Source: Corynebacterium sp. NML130628 (GTDB taxonomy: Bacteria > Actinomycetota > Actinomycetes > Mycobacteriales > Mycobacteriaceae). From it: a stretch of DNA of 64,000 nucleotides. Of the stretch, positions 9,858-19,134 are shown piece by piece; the first letter of the stretch is position 1; every line of letters starts with the position of its first letter. Where the stretch lies: assembly GCF_001875665.1 (NCBI RefSeq), contig NZ_MLAL01000045.1, forward strand, positions 1-64,000, given 5' to 3'. The notes beneath the pieces were generated by a model. That model did no database searches and was not told where the DNA came from. It was given only the letters and a program-made list of their open reading frames with translations. The position numbers were made by a program, and so were the translations under genes.

Positions 9858-10502
9858 CTAAGCGGCGCACACAGCGATGCAGCTCACCACGTCAAAACCG
9901 TGCGCAAGCAGCACCTCAACGCTGGTCTGCAAGGTAGCGCCAGTAGTCACAACATCGTCGACAACGATGACGGGGCCAGCGCCAGGTGCCGCCTGGAACG
10001 CCTCCCATCCGCGACGCATCCGCACCGCACCAGCCAAGTTCGCCCGGCGGTGTGCAGCATCAAGTTCCGACTGGTCAGTCGTAGATTCCGCGAGCTCCAG
10101 CAGATCCGCAGCCTTTCGACCCGTACGCTTACAGATCACGCTCACCGGGTCCCCACCGCGCTCCCTGGCAGACGCCGGACGCGTCGGCGCAGGAACGAGC
10201 AGTGCGTCCGGCTGAATCTCTCCACGGACCTCAAGAAAGGCCAGCGCGGCATCCAGCACCGCCCCCACGTGCTTGCGCACAGCCAGGTTCTTGCGCTCTT
10301 TCATTGCCAGCACCACCCCACGGTGCGCGCCGCCGTATGGGCCGAGCGCGAACACTGACACGTGTGGCAAATGCTGCGGCGACACTCGGCGGGGCACGGC
10401 AGCCAGCTCGGTGCGACACGTTTGGCACAGCACGGAACCTGGGGCCCCGCACCCCGCGCAGTGGCGCGGAAGAAAAAGTTCACCGACCTCTGCGAGCGTC
10501 AC
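9858..10502 (-). CDS. comF: ComF family phosphoribosyltransferase-like protein
   Basis: 214-residue ComF-family protein. The N-terminus has a four-Cys zinc knuckle (CAGC and CQTC, residues 15-29) and the C-terminus a type I PRTase fold with the PRPP loop VIVVDDVVTTGAT near residue 177. In transformable bacteria ComF aids uptake of single-stranded DNA; its role in corynebacteria is unclear. Starts 5 bases after the lpqB stop, so it is the last gene of the mtrAB-lpqB operon. Confidence 0.87.
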   Translation of the reverse strand: MTLAEVGELFLPRHCAGCGAPGSVLCQTCRTELAAVPRRVSPQHLPHVSVFALGPYGGAHRGVVLAMKERKNLAVRKHVGAVLDAALAFLEVRGEIQPDALLVPAPTRPASARERGGDPVSVICKRTGRKAADLLELAESTTDQSELDAAHRRANLAGAVRMRRGWEAFQAAPGAGPVIVVDDVVTTGATLQTSVEVLLAHGFDVVSCIAVCAA

Positions 10503-10507
10503 GCCAC

Positions 10508-12214
10508 CTACCTCGCAATGATTGGGAGGGAGCGCACACCCTGCAACCCCGGCACCTCACGCCAGATGGGGGTGTCTGCGCCGCTGACAGGCATTTGCAA
10601 AATCGCATTCGCATCCGTGACGTACAACATGTTTGTCGACGCCGCCACCGCCACAACCGGCGCGGAAATGTTTCCGAGCGACAACGCGGTAGTCGAGGAA
10701 CCGTCCTGCTCCACGCGCATCACCGGCGACGCCGGGTTCGACGTGCCCACGATCAGTGAACCGTCCGGGTGCCAGTCCGCAGCGACGACGCTGCCGCCGA
10801 GCTCAAAGCTGTACTCCAAAACGTTGACGATCGCCCCGGCACCCGCCGTGCGCTGCTCAATGATGCCGGTGTACAGGTGCCCGTCAATCACCATCACAAC
10901 GCGCGAGCCCGAACGGGAAAGGCGCAGGACGGAGATATTGCCGTCGACGCCCTCCGGCAGGTGTAGGTGCACCTCCTCGGTGTTGACTTCCCCCGTCGCT
11001 GAGGACCGCGTGGAGCGAAGCACGTGCTTGCCGTCAGACACGGTCCACACTGCCTTGTTGTTGGACTCGAAGGAGGGACGCGAGAACGTCTCCGCCTTGA
11101 CGACGCCCACATCCCCACCTGCGAGCTGCCCGACGCGCAGCTCCGCGCCTTCGGGCCCGTCGCCGAGGTTGAACACCGCTGCCCACTGCCCGTCGCCGGA
11201 GACATCGGCTGTGACCACGCTGCGCGTACTACCCAGCACGCCAGGTACAGGCTGGGGGCCGCCACCGGTGATTTGGGAGACGTGGCCGTCGGCAAGCGAA
11301 TACAAGGTACTCTCCCCGACTTGCTCGACGACGGGGCTGACGTCGATAAAGTCGTCCGTCGTCAGTTCCCGAGCGCCAGTGATGAGCGGTTCTCCGTCAG
11401 CAAGGAGGGAAAACGGGCCGGTCACACCGGCGGAGGCGAGTGTCCACACCACCTGTGCGGCGAAGCGGCTACGGGCGGTCTCGTCCATATTCCCAAGCCC
11501 CGCGAAGTGGTAAGCGCCATTTTCGAAGCCCGTGTAGCGCACTGTGGACGGAATCGTGCCCATGATGGCGGGGCGAAGGCGGGTAGCCGGGCCGTCGAGG
11601 AGCAGCGAGACCAGCGTGCTCGGCAAAAAGTCGCGCGGCGAGTACACCCACCGGCGGTCGGTGACTAGCTCGTTGCCCGTCGGGTCGAAGAAGTAGAGGT
11701 TGTAAGGCTGGTATTGATTGCGCAACTCGGTGCGCTCCATCACGACACCCGGGGGCAGCGAGGCGATGCGCCACTGGCCGTCGACCTGCTCAAGCTCAAG
11801 CGTCGCCTCGTACGTACCGCGTTCAGGGGTGAACACGCCACCGCTGCCGAGTGCGCCGACCACGTTGCCATGCACCGCAAAACTACGCTTGTTGCCGACG
11901 CTGCCGGACACCGTATTCAGCCCGATCCGGTCGACGATGAGCGTCTGCTCGTGAGCACTCCAGGTGGGTTTGGCGTCCTCGGTCAGGAAGGAGCGCGCGG
12001 CCTCATAGTCGCCGGTTGGGATCGCGGAGGCCGCATAGAAATCTCGGAGCAACAGGTCGGGCTCGCGGTCCTTGATCGGGCCGATAATCTCCGACTCATG
12101 CGACTGCTCCTGGTAAGGCCGCAGCACATGCGGGTCAGTGTTCGACGGCAGCGTCGCGCACCCACCCAACAGCAGCGCCGCGCTCGTCAGTACAGCACAG
12201 TACTTATGCTTCAT
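10508..12214 (-). CDS. lpqB: lipoprotein LpqB, partner of MtrB
   Basis: 568-residue lipoprotein with a signal peptide and lipobox LLGGC (Cys19). In mycobacteria LpqB binds the outer domain of MtrB and tunes MtrA phosphorylation and cell-wall homeostasis. A GerMN domain lies at about 190-300 and a predicted beta-propeller C-terminal half follows. The ATG overlaps the mtrB stop by 11 bases (ATGAAGCATAA), so translation is coupled. The frame is open upstream to 12430, but that is mtrB sequence in another frame; the signal peptide fixes the start. Confidence 0.95.
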   Translation of the reverse strand: MKHKYCAVLTSAALLLGGCATLPSNTDPHVLRPYQEQSHESEIIGPIKDREPDLLLRDFYAASAIPTGDYEAARSFLTEDAKPTWSAHEQTLIVDRIGLNTVSGSVGNKRSFAVHGNVVGALGSGGVFTPERGTYEATLELEQVDGQWRIASLPPGVVMERTELRNQYQPYNLYFFDPTGNELVTDRRWVYSPRDFLPSTLVSLLLDGPATRLRPAIMGTIPSTVRYTGFENGAYHFAGLGNMDETARSRFAAQVVWTLASAGVTGPFSLLADGEPLITGARELTTDDFIDVSPVVEQVGESTLYSLADGHVSQITGGGPQPVPGVLGSTRSVVTADVSGDGQWAAVFNLGDGPEGAELRVGQLAGGDVGVVKAETFSRPSFESNNKAVWTVSDGKHVLRSTRSSATGEVNTEEVHLHLPEGVDGNISVLRLSRSGSRVVMVIDGHLYTGIIEQRTAGAGAIVNVLEYSFELGGSVVAADWHPDGSLIVGTSNPASPVMRVEQDGSSTTALSLGNISAPVVAVAASTNMLYVTDANAILQMPVSGADTPIWREVPGLQGVRSLPIIAR

Positions 12215-13829
12215 CTGGCTGCCTCTCCTCGTCCTGCGTTTCGACGTCCACTTCGACGCCATCCGCGTCCACTTCGGGTTCCAGCTCGAGAGCCAACGGG
12301 GGCGTCGAATAGCCTGCCTCCGGGTCACGCGGCAAGACAAGCCTGAACATCGCGCCGACGCCCTCCTCCCCGACGGCCTCGAGCGTGCCATGGTGCAACT
12401 GCGCATCCTCGCGAGCAATCGCCAGGCCAAGGCCCGTGCCTCCGGAGTGCCGCTTGCGGGACTTGTCCGCGCGCCAGAAACGGTTAAACACCAGCTCTTC
12501 CTGGCCGGGCTTCAGCCCGATGCCGTGGTCCCTCACCGTCACCGCAACCGCGCTGTCGTTAGCGCGCAGCGCAACAACAACCGGTTTGCCTTCCGAATGG
12601 TCGATGGCGTTTGCGATAAGGTTTCGCACGATGCGCTCAATCCTGCGGGCCTCGCCGAGCATCATCACAGGCTCGTCCGGCATGTCGAAGGAAACTTCGA
12701 CACCAAGCTCCTCAGCGAGGTGCTGCGTCTGCTGCCACGCCGAGACAATCGGTGCCTTCATGTCCATTTGCGTTACGGACAGATCGGCCACGCCCGCGTC
12801 ATGACGCGAAATCTCCAGAAGGTCGTTGAGTAGGGCCTCGAAGCGGTCCAGCTCGCGAGTCATCAACTGAGAGGCGCGGCGGGTCCCAGGTTCCAAGGAG
12901 TCTTCATCAGCGGCAATCATGTCAGCCGCCATCCGGACCGTGGTCAGCGGCGTACGCAGCTCGTGAGACACATCGGAAGTGAACTGACGCTGCAAGTCGC
13001 CGTAGCGCTCCAGGTGATCAATCTGCTGCGACAGCTTGTCAGCCATGTTGTTGAAAGACAGCGCCAGCACCGCCATCTCGTCCTCCCCGTCAACCGGCAT
13101 GCGCTCACGCAGGTGGCCTTCCGCGAACCGGCGCGCAGTGCGCGACGCCGAACGCACCGGGGCAACAATCTGCTGCGACGCCAACCACGCAATACCCACC
13201 AGCAGGACGCTGACGATTACCGTGGCCGTCGCTAAGATGCCACGCATCAGCGCCAACGTCGAGGCCTCGCTGTCCATATTCATCACAAGGTAGAGCTGCA
13301 GGTACGGCACATCAGAGGTTGTCGGGGTACCGATAATCAACGCGTTGTACGACGAATGGTCGCCACGCTGCACCGAAGAAAACTGGTACGCAATGTTGCC
13401 CTCAGCAACGTATTCCTCAAGCTTGTCCGGGATCTGATACGCCTCCGGCGAAGACGTAACAACCCCGTTCGGATTCTTCACCACCAGCACCGGCTCGTAC
13501 ACGGCGGTCGCCTCCGAGCTTTGCTGCGTGCGCTGCGTCAACCCGGCACGCGCCGAATTCAAACGGCTTTGCAGCGAGGTCGCCGACCCCGAATTATTAA
13601 TCTGCTCCTCGACGGTGACGCGCGCACGCTCGATCTCCGCGCTCGCAGCCTCAATCTTCGAGGCGGCAATGCGCTGGCTCACCACGGACGCCAACGCGAA
13701 CCCCAGCACCAACATCACCACAGCGGAAACAATCAGCACTGTGCCGACGAAGCGCACCTGCAACGAAGTACGCCACGCCTCTGTGATTCGGTCCCTGCTA
13801 CGTTTCAGTACGGCGAACAGGAGCGCCAC
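12204..13829 (-). CDS. mtrB: two-component sensor histidine kinase MtrB
   Basis: 541-residue membrane kinase that phosphorylates MtrA and controls wall metabolism and osmotic response. TM1 about 26-50, an extracellular loop 51-193, TM2 about 195-217, HAMP 218-270, HisKA with phospho-acceptor His289 in DVSHELRTPL, HATPase with N-box NLIANAIDHS, G1 DHGIGL and G2 GGTGLGLAIA. A C-terminal acidic tail of about 40 residues follows. The GTG start at 13829 directly abuts GGGAGG, which is tight; a CTG start 9 bases in is possible. mtrA ends 9 bases upstream. Confidence 0.96.
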   Translation of the reverse strand: MALLFAVLKRSRDRITEAWRTSLQVRFVGTVLIVSAVVMLVLGFALASVVSQRIAASKIEAASAEIERARVTVEEQINNSGSATSLQSRLNSARAGLTQRTQQSSEATAVYEPVLVVKNPNGVVTSSPEAYQIPDKLEEYVAEGNIAYQFSSVQRGDHSSYNALIIGTPTTSDVPYLQLYLVMNMDSEASTLALMRGILATATVIVSVLLVGIAWLASQQIVAPVRSASRTARRFAEGHLRERMPVDGEDEMAVLALSFNNMADKLSQQIDHLERYGDLQRQFTSDVSHELRTPLTTVRMAADMIAADEDSLEPGTRRASQLMTRELDRFEALLNDLLEISRHDAGVADLSVTQMDMKAPIVSAWQQTQHLAEELGVEVSFDMPDEPVMMLGEARRIERIVRNLIANAIDHSEGKPVVVALRANDSAVAVTVRDHGIGLKPGQEELVFNRFWRADKSRKRHSGGTGLGLAIAREDAQLHHGTLEAVGEEGVGAMFRLVLPRDPEAGYSTPPLALELEPEVDADGVEVDVETQDEERQPDEA

Positions 13830-13838
13830 CTCCCATTC

Positions 13839-14516
13839 TTACTTCACGGACTTGTAGCCCACACCACGCACAGTCTGGATAATCTCAGGGTGCTCATGGT
13901 CGTGCTCAATCTTGGAGCGCAGACGCTGCACATGCACGTTGACCAGGCGGGTATCGGAGTTGTTGCGGTAACCCCACACGGATTCCAGCAACTCGTCGCG
14001 GGAGTGGACCTGATTCGGCTTCTTCGCCATTTCCAGGAGGAGGTCGAACTCGAGCGGGGTCAGCGCAATCTCTTCGCCGTTGCGGGTCACCATGTGCTGG
14101 GGGACGTCGATAACTAAATCGGCGATTTCGATGACGTCGCCGGGCTCCTCGTCCGTCCTGCGCAGCCGCGCCCTAATCCTAGCCACGAGCTCCTTCGGCT
14201 TGAACGGTTTCGTGATGTAGTCGTCTGCGCCCGACTCAAGGCCAAGCACGACGTCGACGGTGTCCGTCTTGGCGGTAAGCATGACGATCGGCACGGAGGA
14301 CTCGCGGCGGATCGCCTTGCAGATGTCGATACCGTTCATGCCCGGAAGCATGAGGTCCAGCAGGATCAGGTCCGGTTCGTACTCGTGGAAAGCCTGGACG
14401 GCCTCGGCGCCATCGGTGACAGGCCGGGAATCAAACCCCTCGGCCTCCAGCACGATGGTCAGCATCTCGTTGATGGCGGGGTCGTCGTCAACGACCAGGA
14501 TCTTCGACATGGGCAT
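13839..14516 (-). CDS. mtrA: two-component response regulator MtrA
   Basis: 225-residue OmpR/PhoB-type regulator. Receiver domain 4-118 with the acidic pocket VVDDD, phospho-acceptor Asp54 in LILLDLMLPG, and LTAK and KPF motifs; winged-helix DNA-binding domain about 130-225 (TPLEFDLLLEM, SRDELLESVWG, VHVQRLRSKIE, RGVGYK). MtrA controls cell-wall hydrolases and osmoregulation genes in corynebacteria. GAGGAG is 6 bases before the ATG at 14516; Met3 is an alternative. tmk lies 12 bases upstream. Confidence 0.97.
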   Translation of the reverse strand: MPMSKILVVDDDPAINEMLTIVLEAEGFDSRPVTDGAEAVQAFHEYEPDLILLDLMLPGMNGIDICKAIRRESSVPIVMLTAKTDTVDVVLGLESGADDYITKPFKPKELVARIRARLRRTDEEPGDVIEIADLVIDVPQHMVTRNGEEIALTPLEFDLLLEMAKKPNQVHSRDELLESVWGYRNNSDTRLVNVHVQRLRSKIEHDHEHPEIIQTVRGVGYKSVK

Positions 14517-14528
14517 TGGTGGCTCCTC

Positions 14529-15134
14529 TTAACGAACGCTTTGTATTGCTTGGATAATAGCCGTGGCATCCGACGTGGAAATCCACCGACTCACCCAGTC
14601 GCCGTCGGCGAGGCGCTGGTACTGGGAAAACGTCGCGTCCTGCAGCCCGCCGTCGCGCTCGTAATGGTCGCGAGTGCGCGTCGCGTCTTGTGCTTCTCGG
14701 CGTTGCGCGCGCTGCCTGGCAACCCTCGGGGACGTAGCCACCAACACCTGCAGATCAGGCTTCGGCAACCCGAGCCGTTCGAACTCAAGCTCAGCCACCC
14801 ACTCCGCCGCTGCATCATCACCCGTGCGTGCCGCGGTATAGGCGGCGTTCGAGGCAACGTACCGGTCAAGCAAAAGGATGCGGTCCGGCGTGTCCTGGTA
14901 CTGCGCGAGCTGCTCCTTTGCGTCGTAGCGGTCGAGCGCGAACATCGTCGCCATCCCGTAAGCGGAATCCACCAGGTCACCCATCTTGCCGTAGAGAGCG
15001 TCCTGCGCCAGCTGCGCGTGGAGCGAATCCTCGTAGCGCGGGAAAGACAAGGTGTCCGCATCGTATTCCTCCACGATGCGCCGCACGATGGTGTTCTTGC
15101 CCGCCCCATCAATGCCTTCGATGGCGATGATCAT
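14529..15134 (-). CDS. tmk: thymidylate kinase
   Basis: 201-residue dTMP kinase making dTDP. P-loop IEGIDGAGKNT at residues 5-15, with Asn where many enzymes have Ser/Thr (mycobacterial TMK also varies here), the DRY motif LLDRYVASNAAY near 95, and a lid region rich in Arg near 145-150. The neighbour mtrA follows at 12 bases, an arrangement conserved in mycobacteria and corynebacteria. Confidence 0.93.
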   Translation of the reverse strand: MIIAIEGIDGAGKNTIVRRIVEEYDADTLSFPRYEDSLHAQLAQDALYGKMGDLVDSAYGMATMFALDRYDAKEQLAQYQDTPDRILLLDRYVASNAAYTAARTGDDAAAEWVAELEFERLGLPKPDLQVLVATSPRVARQRAQRREAQDATRTRDHYERDGGLQDATFSQYQRLADGDWVSRWISTSDATAIIQAIQSVR

Positions 15135-15168
15135 GCCACAGTCCTCCTACCGGCCTCCTCCTGGCCTC

Positions 15169-15528
15169 CTACGCGAGCGCTTCCAAAAACTGCTCGACGT
15201 CCTCGTCCTCGTCGTCGCCAACCGTTTCTAGGAGCTCGGCTGCGCTCTCAATGAGCTGCTCGTCAAGCTCACCGCTGTTGCCGCGGATGAACGGGAAGCG
15301 CTCCGCAACCTCTCCGGCGGAAAAAGGCGCACCAGCCCAGATGGCAGTGATTGTCGCCGCGGCGAGCCCGTTCGTACGTTCCTGGTCTGAGGCGCTGTCC
15401 TGGTCCGCGGCCAACAGCACCGCGTCACGGACGGCTTCCAATATGTCCTCTTCGTCCAAGTCCGCGATCTCATCAAGAAAGTCAATGTTGTCGTCGTCGG
15501 AGAAAATCTTCTGGTCCCAGCTGCTCAT
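15169..15528 (-). CDS. DUF4259 domain-containing protein
   Basis: 119-residue very acidic protein matching the DUF4259 pattern: it begins MSSWDQKIFSDDDNIDFLDE, has a central helix with AAATITAIW and ends in a Glu/Asp-rich tail. Function unknown; such proteins are often near immunity or stress genes. It precedes tmk by 34 bases on the same strand and may lead the tmk-mtrAB transcript. Confidence 0.75.
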   Translation of the reverse strand: MSSWDQKIFSDDDNIDFLDEIADLDEEDILEAVRDAVLLAADQDSASDQERTNGLAAATITAIWAGAPFSAGEVAERFPFIRGNSGELDEQLIESAAELLETVGDDEDEDVEQFLEALA

Positions 15529-15728
15529 CAGTGCTTCCTTTCAGGTGGGGGCTGCATATACCCTGCAATCTACACGGGACAGCACTCATTGCGAACTCCC
15601 CTGCTTTCCGCCCAGAAACCGCACAGGCGCACTCTTTTCAATGTCGGCCATCCATGCTATAAACGTTTTCAAACAACAACATTGTTATCGTTTTGTAATT
15701 CTGGAAGTTCTGCGGCGAAGGGCAACGT

Positions 15729-16451
15729 ATGAATCAGACGCAAAGGAGAGTTGCCACATTTATGGCGCTCGGCATCTGTGTTGCCATCGCAGTGGGAGTT
15801 GTTGTCTGGAACGCGTCCTCACCCGGTCGCTCAGACACCACCACGCAGGCTGGCTTCATTGCAACAACCTCAACCATGCCAGCTTCTTCCTTGTCGACGA
15901 CCCCTTCGCGCTCCTCAAGCCGAAACGGGACGGCGCCACACACTGCTGAGGCGTACATCGCCACGACTCCGCCCTCGGCGTATAACTTGTCCGCAGACCC
16001 GCTCGCTCCGGCACACGCGTTCTCAGGCGGCCCTGCCGTTACGGAGCCAACGAAGCAGTACCGCCCGTCGAACGTGGCCCCGTCTGCGGCTGCGCCGCGT
16101 TCTGCAGGCTCTGCCACAACCGCTGAGTCGCAGCGCGCGAAGCAACGCGCCCCACGGCCCGACGCGTCATCCGCGCCGAACACTACCTCGCGCACCTCGC
16201 GCCCGCAGACGACGCAGCAGGCACCGACCACGGTGCCGACCACAGTGTCGACGCCAACCAGTATCACCACAACGCAGCCGCAATCCCCAACGGTGCTGCC
16301 TGCGGAGCCAACGCAGGACGAACCTACGACGCCGACGACTTCAGCCCCGAACCCTGGTGCCACGGCATCCACGTCAGCGCCGATGCCTACACAAACAACG
16401 ACTTCCGAAGAGTCAACCTCGCCCGAGGAACCTACTGAGGAACAGTCCTAG
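15729..16451 (+). CDS. membrane-anchored Ser/Thr/Pro-rich protein
   Basis: 240-residue protein with one N-terminal membrane segment (about 9-28, FMALGICVAIAVGVVVW) followed by a tail of about 210 residues made almost entirely of Ser, Thr, Pro and Ala. The tail is low complexity with no recognisable domain and would be a good target for O-mannosylation if exported. GAAGGG lies 8 bases before the ATG. The stop overlaps the convergent manA stop by 4 bases. Function unknown. Confidence 0.65.
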   Translation: MNQTQRRVATFMALGICVAIAVGVVVWNASSPGRSDTTTQAGFIATTSTMPASSLSTTPSRSSSRNGTAPHTAEAYIATTPPSAYNLSADPLAPAHAFSGGPAVTEPTKQYRPSNVAPSAAAPRSAGSATTAESQRAKQRAPRPDASSAPNTTSRTSRPQTTQQAPTTVPTTVSTPTSITTTQPQSPTVLPAEPTQDEPTTPTTSAPNPGATASTSAPMPTQTTTSEESTSPEEPTEEQS

Positions 16452-17632
16452 ACGCGCGCGTAGAAACACTGCGCCGTAGACCCTTCGGCGACCTCGAACG
16501 TCACTGCCGGGTCGGAGGCTGGAATCCACGCAGCCTGGCCAGGCGTGAGCACGAAGTCCCCTGCGCGCACCTGCCCTTCGGTGCACAGAATGATCGCCGG
16601 CCCGTCGGTGTCCACGAGCAGGGGATGCTCAGTGTCGACGCGGTGGGCACTCATGATGAAATCGTGCACCGGCAAGTGGAAGCTCACCACGTTGTCCTGC
16701 TCAGACGTAGCCGCAAATGGGTCTTCCAGCGAAGAAAAGTCGAGTACCTTCACCAACTCAGGTACGTCCACGTGTTTCGACGTCAGACCCCCGCGAAGCA
16801 CGTTGTCAGAATTCGCCATGATTTCCACGCCAAGCCCCGAAAGGTACGCGTGGAGCTGGCCGGCCGCCAGGTAGAGCGCTTCCCCAGGGCGCATCTGCAC
16901 GTAGTTCAACAGCAACGCGGCAAGGACGCCGACGTCATTGGGGTACTTTTCGTGCACCCGCAAGAACATCCCGGCTAACGCCGCGGCATCCCCCGCTGTA
17001 GCGTCATCGGCGACGCGCTGGGCAGCCGGCACAATTGCGGCAATCAGGGAGGTGCGGGCGTCTTCAGGCAGGGAGATGAACGTCGTGAACGCTGCACGGA
17101 GTCCGGCATCTTCCGAAGGGGCGTCGAGAAGCGAAGCGTAACGGTCCAGCTCCTCGCAGTCGAGCGCGGCGAAGAACTCGCGCGTCTGCTCCAGCGGGCG
17201 GAACCCGGCGAGTGCCTCGAACGGGGTCAGCGCCACAATCAGTTCCGGCTTCGGGTTCGGATCCTTGTAGTTGCGGGTCGGATCCTCCAGGCTGATACCA
17301 TCGGCTTCCTCCCGCGAGAACCCGTCCTTCGCCTGCGAGCGCGACGGGTGCGCCTGAATGCTCAGCGGCTCGGCGGCGGCGAGCAGCTTCAACAAAAACG
17401 GCAGCTGGGAGCCGTACTGGTCAGCAACACGCTTGCCCAGCATGCCGACGGGGTCAGCGGCAATGAGGGCGTCGAGCCCCTGCCCGTCCACTAGCGAAGG
17501 TGCGGCGCTGTGGGCACCGAACCAGAGCTCGGCCTCTGGCTCCGCGCTTGGCACTTCGGTGCCGCGCAGTTGTGCAAGCAACGTGCGCGAACCCCACGGG
17601 TACGTCCGCAGCGCCCCCTGTAGGTGCTCCAT
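16448..17632 (-). CDS. manA: mannose-6-phosphate isomerase, class I
   Basis: 394-residue zinc isomerase interconverting fructose-6-P and mannose-6-P, the entry to GDP-mannose. Motifs: YPWGSRTLLAQL at the N-terminus, AELWFGAH, the type I signature with zinc ligands (SIQAHPSRSQAK near 105, Glu in PKPELIVAL), GEALYLAAGQLHAYLSGLGVEIMANSDNVLRGGLT near 255-290. ATG at 17632 follows AAGGAG; the frame is open to 17806, but homology begins MEHLQG. Confidence 0.94.
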   Translation of the reverse strand: MEHLQGALRTYPWGSRTLLAQLRGTEVPSAEPEAELWFGAHSAAPSLVDGQGLDALIAADPVGMLGKRVADQYGSQLPFLLKLLAAAEPLSIQAHPSRSQAKDGFSREEADGISLEDPTRNYKDPNPKPELIVALTPFEALAGFRPLEQTREFFAALDCEELDRYASLLDAPSEDAGLRAAFTTFISLPEDARTSLIAAIVPAAQRVADDATAGDAAALAGMFLRVHEKYPNDVGVLAALLLNYVQMRPGEALYLAAGQLHAYLSGLGVEIMANSDNVLRGGLTSKHVDVPELVKVLDFSSLEDPFAATSEQDNVVSFHLPVHDFIMSAHRVDTEHPLLVDTDGPAIILCTEGQVRAGDFVLTPGQAAWIPASDPAVTFEVAEGSTAQCFYARV

Positions 17633-17738
17633 AGTGTCTCCTTCGCAAGTTTCGTCGGTGCTGAAACAGTTGAAACAACAGCGTTCCAGAATACCAGCGT
17701 GGCGCCGTTTCACGGAACAGCGCCGGAGACCACGGGCG

Positions 17739-19124
17739 CTACTGGCGAATAACTGCGAGGACTTCCTGCACAATCTCGTCGACCTTCGCCCTGGTCGGCG
17801 CCTCAACGTTGAGGCGCAGCAGTGGCTCCGTATTCGACGCGCGCAGGTTCAACCAGACTGGTCCTGGCGCACTGTCCTCGTCGCGAAGCGTGACAGTGAC
17901 CCCGTCCAGGCGATCAATGTCTGCAACGCGGTCGCCGAGCGCCTCGAGGACGCGTTCGGTAGCAGCTACCTGATCCGCGACGGTTGAATTGATCTCCCCG
18001 GAGGCCTCGTAGCGTTCGTACTGGGCCATCATCTCGCTGAGCGGTTTCTCTTGCTCCGCAAGCGCCGCCAACACGTGCAGCGCCGCCACCAGGCCGGAGT
18101 CCGCGTTGAAGAACTCCGTGAAGTAGTAGTGTGCCGAGTGTTCCCCACCAAACATCGCCCCAGTACGTGCCATCTCCGCTTTAATGTACGAGTGGCCCAC
18201 CCGGGTACGCACCGGGTTGCCGCCCTGCTCACGGATGATCTCCGGCACAGCACGGGAGGTGATCAGGTTGTGAATGATGGTCGCACCTGGGTGCGTCGCA
18301 AGAGTACGGGTGGCGACCAACGCAGTGATCGCGGATGGGGACACAGCCTGACCACGCTCGTCCACAACAAAGCAGCGGTCCGCGTCACCGTCGAAGGCAA
18401 GCCCAATGTCGGCCTTTTCCTCAACCACAAAACGCTGCAGGTCAACAAGGTTCTTCGGGTCGAGCGGGTTTGCCTCGTGGTTTGGGAACGTGCCGTCGAG
18501 CTCGAAGTAGAGCGGCCGAATATCGAGGTCGCCGAGCACCGCCGGCACCGTCAGTCCCGCCATGCCATTCGCGGCGTCAACAGCGACCTTCAGCGCCTTG
18601 CCCTGCGGCAGCGGCACGAGCTGGCGGAGGAATTGCGCGTAGGAGTCGAGCACATCTCGCTTTTCGACGTCCCCTTCTTCCCCTTCAAACGCCGGCACTC
18701 CCTCAACGAGCATGCGGCTGATCTCCGAAAGGCCAGTGTCGGTGCTGACCGGGGTGGCGCTTGCGCGGCAGAGCTTGATGCCGTTGTACTGCGCAGGATT
18801 ATGGGAGGCAGTAAACATCGCGCCGGCACACTCGAAGGTGCCGGCTGCATAGTAGAGCTCATCGGTAGAGGTCAGACCCAGGTCAAGAATGTGCAGCCCT
18901 TGCGAGGTCGCGCCCTCCGCGAATGCAGCGGACAGCTCCGGTGAGGAAGGGCGCATGTCGTGGCCGACAGCAATGGTTCGCTCCCCTTCGTTGTACAGGA
19001 TATGCCCGAACGCTGCCCCTACCGTGCGAACAGTATCCGCATCAATGGTGGAGCCAACAACGCCGCGAATGTCATACGCCTTAATAAGGTCCTTCAAGGA
19101 CTCATCGGTGTGCTCAATAGCCAT
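17739..19124 (-). CDS. manB: phosphomannomutase/phosphoglucomutase
   Basis: 461-residue alpha-D-phosphohexomutase converting mannose-6-P to mannose-1-P. Four domains: KAYDIRGVVG near 15, the catalytic phosphoserine loop TASHNPAQYNGIK near 105, the metal loop AFDGDADRCF near 250, the sugar-binding GGEHSAHYYF near 335 and the phosphate-binding RASNTEPLLRLNVEA near 435. ATG at 19124 fits homology; the frame extends upstream into the neighbour. Part of a manA-manB-DUF3499 row on one strand. Confidence 0.94.
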   Translation of the reverse strand: MAIEHTDESLKDLIKAYDIRGVVGSTIDADTVRTVGAAFGHILYNEGERTIAVGHDMRPSSPELSAAFAEGATSQGLHILDLGLTSTDELYYAAGTFECAGAMFTASHNPAQYNGIKLCRASATPVSTDTGLSEISRMLVEGVPAFEGEEGDVEKRDVLDSYAQFLRQLVPLPQGKALKVAVDAANGMAGLTVPAVLGDLDIRPLYFELDGTFPNHEANPLDPKNLVDLQRFVVEEKADIGLAFDGDADRCFVVDERGQAVSPSAITALVATRTLATHPGATIIHNLITSRAVPEIIREQGGNPVRTRVGHSYIKAEMARTGAMFGGEHSAHYYFTEFFNADSGLVAALHVLAALAEQEKPLSEMMAQYERYEASGEINSTVADQVAATERVLEALGDRVADIDRLDGVTVTLRDEDSAPGPVWLNLRASNTEPLLRLNVEAPTRAKVDEIVQEVLAVIRQ

Positions 19125-19134
19125 ACGGCCAATC

